Source: Tridacna crocea (lineage: Eukaryota; Mollusca; Bivalvia; Cardiida; Cardiidae). From it: a stretch of 64,000 nucleotides of DNA. The stretch spans positions 38,367,361 to 38,431,360 of the forward strand of contig OX031064.1 of assembly GCA_943736015.1 (NCBI GenBank), written 5' to 3'. The notes beneath the pieces were generated by a model that did not search any database, had not been told where the DNA came from, and saw nothing but the letters and a program-made list of their open reading frames with translations. This document shows positions 56,781 to 64,000 of this stretch, piece after piece (position 1 is the first letter of the stretch; the number at the start of each line of letters is the position of its first letter). Both the position numbers and the translations under genes were made by a program.

Positions 56781-57334
56781 TCATCTTTGCGAGCCAAGGC
56801 TACGATCACTACGTGGATCTTACCTTGGCTGATCGAGCCCGTTTCCTGATTACCGCGATAAGCCCCCTATGGATGCTGCTTATTATTTCCCTTGACATCA
56901 GATTTCTTATAGCCAATGAAATATCGTTTTACAAACCGCTTAGGAATACAATAATTCAACATGAAGCAATAACCACACACGTACTTCGACATTCAATGGT
57001 CAGGTGCTGGGGTATAGTCTAAAACCTCTGAAAATTGATTGGTCATACCAAAACTTTCTGTAAATTTTGTTCGTCCATGTTTTTTCGTTAATAAATCATT
57101 ACAGATCCTGCACACATCCACGGGGGTATTCGTGTTTACCTTCTGTTTTTATCCGAAAGGTCGCGACCTTGTTCTATTTTTATCAAAGATGAAATGCTAC
57201 GAGTGATTAGATTTGATGCAGTTAGAGCTAGCTGCAACCAATGAAAATGCGTATCGGGGGAATGTCGAAATCAAGTTCGATCCGCCATGGGTAGAGTTGC
57301 GTAGTGAAACGTCACCCTTGGCTTGCGAAGATGA
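56781..57334 (+). mobile_element. KP-MITE copy 3 with 8-bp duplication
   Basis: GTCCATAG flanks it exactly (56773-56780 and 57335-57342). Ends are TCATCTTTGCGAGCCAAGG and the inverse. Relative to the 30 kb copy it carries an extra 120-150 bp near 56990-57120. Two ORFs of 89 and 63 codons across it are repeat translations. Confidence 0.85.
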
Positions 57335-57709
57335 GTCCATAGTGTACTGTAATGATTTGGTCGACGCATACGACATTTTCTTCTGTCTGGAGGATTTTTT
57401 TTAAACTTTGCACATACAAAGCTCACCATGTCTCGAGTAGAATACGGTAAAAAAAGATGTGAGTCACCGTGCTTGTTTCTGAGAAATTTGCTTTTGAAAA
57501 AGGTATATACAGTGCCAAAATTTAGCCGATACTGGATTTAAAGCGCCTTTCTTAAATACTCACTTAAATAGGAAAATTATAGGAAAATGCATACAAATAT
57601 ACACAATTTTAATGAATATTCATATATTTCTGCACAAAAAAATATAGAAAAGCCTGGTTTTAGTCATGATAGATTTAAAAATATACATTTTATATATAAA
57701 CCATCGAGT

Positions 57710-57936
57710 TAACCCATTACCACACAATCCCTACTTTTGACGCCCCTGAGAAAGACGCCTTTTGAAAACACTGTGGGAAAAGGAGAAAATGCTGGTAACC
57801 AGCATTTTCTCCTTTTCCTACAGTGTTTTCTACCCTTCCCAGAACAAATTTCAATTTTTCAGTCACCTTTATTTTGTTGTCTGCAAGTGCTTTCAATTTG
57901 AACCAGTCTAAAATTTTGTCGTTTGGTAATGAGTTA
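57710..57936 (+). mobile_element. HP-MITE copy, full length
   Basis: Near-consensus with CACTGTGGGAAAAGG / CCTTTTCCTACAGTG hairpin arms. Confidence 0.85.
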
Positions 57937-58157
57937 AAAGGGGTATAATTTGATCGAATCGAGTGTTAATCATTACTAAATGCATACTTTCTAATGGACA
58001 GATTTTTTTAAACTTTCCACTCTTAAGAGTATAAATAATTCTAGGCAACAAGAAATAATAACAATAGCACCTATCCGCGCATATTTCGTCAGAAAAAAAG
58101 GTTAAGATCACTGTGGAAGTATTTTTTCGAGGAAAATAATAGAATAATAGTGCTGAC

Positions 58158-58252
58158 ACGGTGGAAAAAGGAGAAATTGCTCAAATGCAGAGATTACTAC
58201 TTTTCCAACAATAATTTTTCGGAGTGGAAACAGCTATACTTCTACAGAGTTA
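58158..58252 (-). mobile_element. HP-MITE fragment
   Basis: Only one hairpin arm (GGAAAAAGGAGAAATTGCTC) and the GAGTTAA end remain. Confidence 0.5.
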
Positions 58253-58789
58253 AATTTCCTTCATCTGTTTCCGTGTTTGGTGTATAACTCCGTGTCCGCA
58301 GCATTTTGATTATTTCACGGTGACAATCCACAGATCCATCTTTTTTTTCTCTTCATCAATACTAACATAAGAAGGTGTTACTTGTTTCAGTGCACAAATA
58401 TTACCACCGTTTGTGAAAAAAACTGCGCTTTTGATTCAATATCCATGACAAAAATACATGCACAGTAGGTTGCGCGCGAAAGTTTGTCATATGCGTCGTT
58501 AAATTGCGAGTGATCTTGAAAAACAGATAAATCCTGAACCCGCCTCACTTTGCAAAAAGTACATCTTAGATAACAGTTGAGCACCTATAGTTCTAGAGAT
58601 GAACCTGTTCACAACCATCGATGAAAGTGGATTTTATGAAGAGATCGAATATCCTGCGACTTACAAGTAGAGGTCATTCTGTACATTTGATGTAAAGCAA
58701 TGATTATTTTAAAAGGCACTATCGACCTTTATTGTTCAATATTTTCTTACATACTATGCATATAATATATTAAGTGTATTCTTAAGAGT

Positions 58790-58916
58790 AATAGCGTTTT
58801 CTACCCTTTTCCGACAATGTTTCTTTTCTCTCAAAGACAAGTTCTGTCTTTTGAGTCCCAATTAATCCGTCTCCTTTAAATAATTTCAATTTAGATGACC
58901 CTGGAATTATATGGTC
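58790..58916 (+). mobile_element. HP-MITE fragment
   Basis: It starts near GCGTTTTCTACCCTTTTCCG and covers the right half only. Confidence 0.45.
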
Positions 58917-59117
58917 TAAAAACGAGCTAAAGACGCTGTATTTAATAAAGTTCTAAATAAAAAGTAGGTCTTAAACAAGCGATTGCACATTTACAAAAGT
59001 TCACTTCATAAAACCAGATATAAACTACAGTTTTTTGTCATTATGTTACACTTTCAGTTATGCCTTGGTTATATTGCTAATAAAGATAACAATAAAATTT
59101 ATACTCTTTCATAAGTT

Positions 59118-59312
59118 TAACTCTTTACCAGACAATAAAATTTTAGATAAGTACAACCTGGAAAAAAAATTGAAGACGAAAAATTCGATTGGATTTTCCT
59201 TAAAGAGGGTAGAAAGTATGGAGGGCATTGGAGAGAATGCCGGTTATCAGCATTTTCTTGTCTCCTGTTTCTGAGATGTTGTTGAAACACAGGATTGTTT
59301 GGAAGACTGCAA
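59118..59312 (-). mobile_element. HP-MITE copy, worn
   Basis: Ends TTAACTCTTTACCAGACAAT and GGATTGTTTGGAAGAC; the hairpin is broken by substitutions (GAGAATGCCGGTTATCAGC). Confidence 0.65.
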
Positions 59313-59799
59313 TTGCTTATTAAATATATTAAAGACGATCGCTACAGTTTCACCTTTTTTTGAAAACATTAAAAAAATAATTAAACTTTGTGTGATAATG
59401 GTTTAACATCTGATCTTCAAAAATCGGAGATAAAAAAGGGGGTTATCAGCTTCGGGAAAATTCTATGACCATTTCTTTTAATACAATCTGCATTGTAGCA
59501 GCTCACGATGAAATATCACCTATGACAACTGAGTCTATGTATATCTGTTTAAATGACAACAATTATAAGCAAATTTTATGTCATTGTATCGGTGAACCAT
59601 CAAACTAAATGACAAAAAATAGAGTGTACTGAGTATAAAACCATAAAATAACAAACCGTAACTTATGGCTAAAACACCTTTACGTTTGGAAAAAGAAAAT
59701 ACACACAAAAAGAACAAATAATATCTTTTATAGATTGTTTTCAACAGTACATTAGTAGATCAAGTTTGTCGGCCATAATAAACTAATCCATGGCATTAA

Positions 59800-59960
59800 A
59801 TATATAGAGGATATTTGTTTTTTTCGGTGTAAGATCGAAATTTATTTCATCGAGTGGACACCATCGGTAATATTTTCACGAGTGGCGCAGCCACGAGTGA
59901 AAATATTACCGATGGTGTTCACGAGATGAAATAAATTTCGATCCTTCACCGAAAAAAAAA
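59800..59960. mobile_element. Family C hairpin MITE, complete
   Basis: The arms pair through GAAATTTATTTCATCGAGTG, CACCATCGGTAATATTTTCA and CGAGTGGCGCAGCCACG at the tip, with only a few mismatches. It is joined to 59965-60262, as in the 45 kb copy. Confidence 0.85.
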
Positions 59961-59964
59961 AACA

Positions 59965-60262
59965 AATATTCTATTTATTTTATGCTTTTAACCCTTTCTG
60001 GGAGGAGCTTTATCAAAATTCAGTACAGTTCTTTTCCCTTATTCCCCGTGGCGTACCCCTCCCGCATAGCAACGTTACGTCAAGCGCGTGAAATGTAAGG
60101 TATATGACGTCATATTTCCCATCTGGTTGTCAGGCACGCGCAATTAACCTAGGCAACAAGAACGTGAAAATCGGTGTTTTCACTGGTGGTACCAGTGTAA
60201 GATCGAAAAATATTTTCACTGCCATTTCTCGATATCCTACCGGAAAGCATGACATAAAATAC
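59965..60262 (+). repeat. Repeat block joined to family C
   Basis: Inverse of 45065-45360. It contains GTACCCCTCCCGCATAGC and a CACTGGTGGTACCAGTG hairpin. Confidence 0.75.
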
Positions 60263-60275
60263 TGGGGCTAGCATT

Positions 60276-60510
60276 TAACCAATTACCAATACGACTAGTT
60301 TTGACCTTTTCTAAATTTGACGCGTTTGCAGACGCTAAACCAAAACCTGGTATAGATGTATCATAGTTCTTTGATGAATCAGAAATCATTGTGAGAAAAG
60401 GAGAAATCTATGATTATGAGCTATCTCTCCGATTGACATTTGTATTTTCTAATGTTGTAGGCTGCAGACTCAACAAGCTAAGTGATAACTTGGGAAAGGA
60501 GAAAGGGTTA
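60276..60510 (-). mobile_element. HP-MITE copy, very worn
   Basis: Ends TTAACCAATTACC and GAAAGGGTTA remain. The hairpin is no longer self-complementary over most of its length. Confidence 0.55.
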
Positions 60511-60746
60511 TGTACAGCCACTTGTCTTCTGCAAGTTTTTAACAATTGATATAATTTTGGACTAGACCAAACTCAAAGCATCTACATCTAAAAGGATGTT
60601 TCAGCTCGACGATACGTAAGTCAAATAGAGCGCTGGTAGTAGCATATGTGTCCACATTCTGTAGTTATGTGGCGAAGTTAGGTGATTCACTTTGACTTTC
60701 AGTCCGATCTTTTGAAAGCGTAATGATGGATTCTTACCTCGCATAT

Positions 60747-60829
60747 CGTCGGTGTACTTCCAAAACCTCGTAACTACAGCTTGTTACAAGCTGTAGTTAC
60801 GAGGTTTTGGAAGTACACCGACGATATAA
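60747..60829. mobile_element. Perfect-hairpin TA-MITE, about 83 bp (copy 2)
   Basis: Arms TCGTCGGTGTACTTCC.. and its inverse are exact or nearly so, meeting at AGCTTGTTACAAGCT. TA stands on each side. It differs from the 32361 copy in paired positions (GTGTAC for TTTGC), so both arms changed together. Confidence 0.85.
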
Positions 60830-60843
60830 TCATTTGGCTTGAT

Positions 60844-61072
60844 TAAAACCCATTACCACACAATCCCTACTTTTGACGCCTCTGAGAAAGAAGCATTTTG
60901 AAAACACTGTAGGAAAAGGAGAAAATGCTGGTAACCAGCATTTTCCCCTTTTCCCACAGTGTTTTCTTCCCTTCCCAGAACAAATTTCAATTTTTCAGGC
61001 ACCTTTATTTTGTCGTCTGCAAATGCTTTCAATTTGAACCAGTCTAAAATCTTGTCGTGTGATAAACAGTTG
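60844..61072 (+). mobile_element. HP-MITE copy, full length
   Basis: Near-consensus; a minus-strand ORF across it is a repeat translation. Confidence 0.8.
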
Positions 61073-61396
61073 AAATACTTTTTCTTCATTTTACTGACAT
61101 GAAACGACCCATTTTAGTTCTTGGTTTATCCATTCTGCACACATGGACAAGTAGTGGCAAGATCAATCGTGTTAGGTGCTCATCGTTTTTCGAGTTAAAG
61201 GTGAGCGTCATAGTTCAACGAACCGTGAAAATGGAAACTGTCGCGGACATCGTTAATCTTGAAGCCAACCCCAAATTCATTATAATTTATCACTATTTTG
61301 AACTTGCAACAAAAGTAACTAATGGTGTATATTTGTCGTTCATTTGTGATTTCCCTATAGACTTTCAAGCATGACCAAGTGCGTTTATGAGGATGC

Positions 61397-61441
61397 TTTT
61401 GATCAAGATCAGGCTGCACAGAACGTACAGCCTGATCTTAA
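61397..61441. repeat. Family D palindrome core
   Basis: GATCAAGATCAGGCTGCACA and its inverse form an almost perfect hairpin, directly next to an HP-MITE that uses its final TA. Confidence 0.6.
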
Positions 61442-61665
61442 GCCTTTACCCAATAAGGCGTTTCTATGCTATCTCTAACTGACCCTAAATAACAGCAAGG
61501 ATGAAGCCATTTCTTATGTGTATATGGCACATTTTGATAGCATAGAAAACATTGTGACAAAAGGTGAAATTGCTCGTCACGAGCAATTTCACCTTTTGCC
61601 ACAATGTTTTCCAAAGGCTCCTACAAGCAATGCGTAGAAATGGGTATCTATGGAGTAAAGGGTTA
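61439..61665 (+). mobile_element. HP-MITE copy, variant subfamily
   Basis: Closest relative is 30751-30977. Hairpin tip GCTCGTCACGAGC: the tip bases changed in pairs relative to that copy. Confidence 0.85.
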
Positions 61666-62572
61666 AACAAACACTGTCCGATTCCGTGGGAAAGTGCTGG
61701 TGAAAAAAATAATAATAATAAAAATACCGCTATTTTTGTTTTTTGCAAAGAACTCATTTTCTTTTTATTTATTCAAATAGCACGTTTAGAATAACATTAG
61801 AATGTGAGCACCTTTCTTGCTTTGTCAAACAAAATCTCAGAACAATAAAATGTAGGCGTTCGTCAAATTCATCAGCATATCGCTGCTTTCATTACATGTA
61901 ATAATTGCCACTGTGATGTACATAAAGGTTATAGTCGTTCTCAGACAATGAACGGTTATGCTCAAGCCAACATAAATACCTTTTGCCTATTTTTGTTTGA
62001 TTGTCTGAAATGATATCATAAATTTAACCCATTGTGAATAATTCAAATATACAGGGCAATACCATTGCAAATGAATCATATATGTTCAGGTCAGAAGAAA
62101 AAAATATAAATCTGTTTTGAGTCTTAATGAGCAATTATGAAGGGCAGATCAATTCAACATGAACGACAGAAATCTACGATAAATTTAAGTCCCTTGGTTC
62201 ACATGGTCTCGTTCAGATACATCTGTTTCGTTCCCAAATAATGCTTCGGAGTACTCTCCCTTGACCAGTACACATTTTATTAAACGTTTGATGCAGTCGG
62301 AAAATACCTTATTTACAGTCCGATTTTTGTAGAGTTCTAGAGCATTGATGTATGATACGTCCAGAAGCGGTGTAGGTATCGAACCTATGTCCCTTTAGAC
62401 ACTGTTTAATACACATATTTGGGTTGAGTCAGGAATGACAAGGTGCGAGATTTGTACTTTATAATGGAAGTCGCAAAGTGCGAAGTTTATTGCCCTCAAG
62501 TTACCTATAACGAGTCGCAAGGGAAGAGTACCATCCTTGCTACATATCTTCTTTACTTATAAGATCATTACC
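61666..62572. other. No recognised feature
   Basis: Non-coding; nothing identified. Confidence 0.4.
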
Positions 62573-62576
62573 TGGG

Positions 62577-62771
62577 CCCGTATTCACCAACCATTCTTTA
62601 GAACTTTCTTAGTATCATTCTCCAAGGTTTTCCAAATTTGTAAGTAACACGACCTCTGATTGGCTAAACCGGATGGTTTAGCCAATCAGAAGTTGTGTTA
62701 CTTACAACTGTAGAAAATTCTGGAGAATAAGATAAAGAACATTCTTAAGAATGGTGGGTGAATACGGGCCC
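62577..62771. mobile_element. Hairpin MITE ending GGGCCCGTATTCACC
   Basis: The inverted ends are GGGCCCGTATTCACCAACC and GGTGGGTGAATACGGGCCC. The inner arms pair through AGTAACACGACCTCTGATTG and meet at AAACCGGATGGTTT. There is no ORF of note. Confidence 0.85.
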
Positions 62772-62789
62772 TGATAATTGCGTTATGGA

Positions 62790-62965
62790 GAATGTTCTTT
62801 ACCTCAGTGGTTATGGTATTGGTATTTTAATACGTCGAAAAACAAAAATCTTTATCCACAGGGGTCGATTCCCGCCAGGTGCCGTTTGTATTTAAGCTAT
62901 GCATATGTCACGAACTTCCGTATTCGAAAGATGGCGACACGTCCGGGACTGGCCATTGGGCCATT
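62790..62965 (+). mobile_element. tRNA-derived SINE (family J), copy 1
   Basis: An A-box-like TACCTCAGTGGTTATGG and a B-box GGGTCGATTCCCGCC with a CTATGCAT tail block. It lies about 320 bp before a second copy in the same orientation. Confidence 0.6.
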
Positions 62966-63104
62966 TGTTGTCTAAATAATAGGCTTACTTTTAAGGCTTT
63001 TGTCATCAAAATGATGACATCAAAGAGAAGATGTGTTACTGGAGATCCTTTCTTCCTTACTGCATAGGTTCTTCCCGAATTAAGTGAATATCTAACAGTG
63101 GAGT

Positions 63105-63285
63105 TAGGGAGGATGCTATCTAGCTCAATGGTTATATTGTTGGTCTTTTAAACCTCGATAAACAAAGATCCTTATCCGCACAGATTCGAATCCCGCCAGA
63201 TGCGGTTTGTGCTCTAGCTATGCATTAAATTTTGTCACGAACTTTCATGTTCATAAAACGAGGGCTGGCAACATCGTGGAACCGT
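63105..63285 (+). mobile_element. tRNA-derived SINE (family J), copy 2
   Basis: A box CTAGCTCAATGGTTATA, anticodon-loop-like GTCTTTTAAACC and B box AGATTCGAATCCCGCC are all readable. The head is closer to a real tRNA than in copy 1. The body match (GCTATGCAT, CACGAACTTTC) continues about 90 bp after the head. Confidence 0.7.
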
Positions 63286-63899
63286 TTAAGTCCTCGCACT
63301 TCGGTCTGCTTTACACATTAATGCACTGCTGTGTAATGGTTAACAGCAGCAGGCATATTTTTTTTGTCAGCTTAAACCTTTCCCGAAACAGTATCGTGTT
63401 CTTGGACTGGAAACTAGTGAACCATACCACAAGTATTCAAAAAAAGTGTTGTGGAATCGATCGTGCGCAGATCTTCCTGGGTTAAAGTTCTCTTTCCAAA
63501 TAGTGAAAAGTATCCCACATCTGTCATATGACTCCTCAACAGTGTAATGTGCATATTCATCCGTGTGAATGATGCCATTGTCACAAAATGCCGTTAACGG
63601 ACGCCCTGTACTTAGGCCATCTTTGACCGTTATGTTATTCTTACATTATCTAAATTTGCCTTTAACTACTAGTATTGATAAAGACTTTATCGATACCCTT
63701 CCCAGTACCAATGACCAATTTTGTCCGACATTAATGATTTGGTTTAAAGACAAAAATGTGGGACAAGTGAGACTAAACCATGCAGAACTTATACCACCAT
63801 TATCTGATCTTTAAAAATGGCTCTTTTGTATCAGTAGCTTTTTACCGTAAATGTCATTTGTGGGCACAAACGCGAAAGAAATTGTGATAAAAGTAATTG
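63286..63899. other. No recognised feature
   Basis: Non-coding; ORFs of 81-92 codons show no domain. Confidence 0.4.
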
Positions 63900-64000
63900 G
63901 TTGATTGGTTGTATTGGGGTTTAACGCTACTTTAACAGCTAAGGTCATGGCGGTCGGTGACACATGTGTTTCCTGGTTTTCCCATACCAGTACTAACACA
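63900..64000 (-). mobile_element. tRNA-derived SINE (family A), cut by window end
   Basis: It matches the tail and body of 12707-12968 from TGGTTGTATTGGGGTTTAAC onwards; the head lies beyond the window. Confidence 0.8.

Noticed and set aside
1206-61665. CRISPR-like recurrence of palindromic repeats
   Set aside because: The hairpin copies are far apart with no regular spacers, carry TA target duplications, and the DNA is plainly animal.
63105-63190. Functional tRNA gene (anticodon loop like Lys)
   Set aside because: The A and B boxes are good, but the distance between anticodon loop and B box is too long, and a diverged second copy with the same downstream body indicates a SINE.

Overview
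The window is animal nuclear DNA and most resembles a bivalve mollusc. It is AT-rich with almost no coding sequence. It carries tRNA-derived SINEs, very many hairpin MITEs, families of 150-170 bp tandem cores with inverted or hairpin ends (like the pearl/HINE elements known from bivalves), and a non-LTR retrotransposon with a 2A-like motif. I cannot name the species. Family labels such as HP-MITE are my own working names.

Only one gene looks complete: a 607-residue sodium/solute symporter of the SLC5 family, closest in look to the monocarboxylate transporters SLC5A8/A12, at 19592-21415 on the plus strand. It has no introns, a TATA box, a TCAGT-type initiator and a possible distal poly(A) signal. 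A small ORF on the minus strand (31656-31913) encodes a whole TRIM-type RING finger; it is an isolated exon or a gene relic. A Ty3/gypsy reverse-transcriptase fragment lies at 37486-37839. A decayed non-LTR element runs from about 50.7 to 55.5 kb (2A-like motif, ORF1, APE endonuclease, pre-RT linker) and carries at least four nested insertions.

The rest is mobile-element debris. About 31 copies of one roughly 225 bp hairpin MITE with TA target duplications (HP-MITE) are scattered through the window. Other groups are an 8-bp-duplication MITE (1.5, 30.2 and 56.8 kb), a TA hairpin of about 90 bp (32.4 and 60.8 kb), a TTAA-duplicating 1.6 kb element with TIRs of about 450 bp nested in a SINE (39.2-40.8 kb), a long foldback split by a SINE (2.3-3.3 kb), a 6.4 kb inverted-repeat pair (0.1-6.6 kb), tandem-core repeats (17.1, 34.0, 35.4, 47.0 and 51.7 kb), and an 83-bp satellite (25.2 kb).

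By region: 0-16 kb, nested inverted repeats and MITEs; 16.6-19.1 kb, an ATCGT-rich element just upstream of the SLC5 gene; 19.5-22 kb, the gene; 22-31 kb, MITEs, satellites and one half of a 1.3 kb dispersed duplication; 31-38 kb, RING relic, tandem-core elements and gypsy relic; 39-41 kb, the nested SINE/TTAA element; 41-50 kb, degenerate repeats and the second duplication copy; 50-56 kb, the non-LTR relic; 56-64 kb, MITEs and two tandem tRNA-derived SINEs. The genes show no sign of working together. The interest lies in the insertion order and in how far hairpin elements make up this locus.
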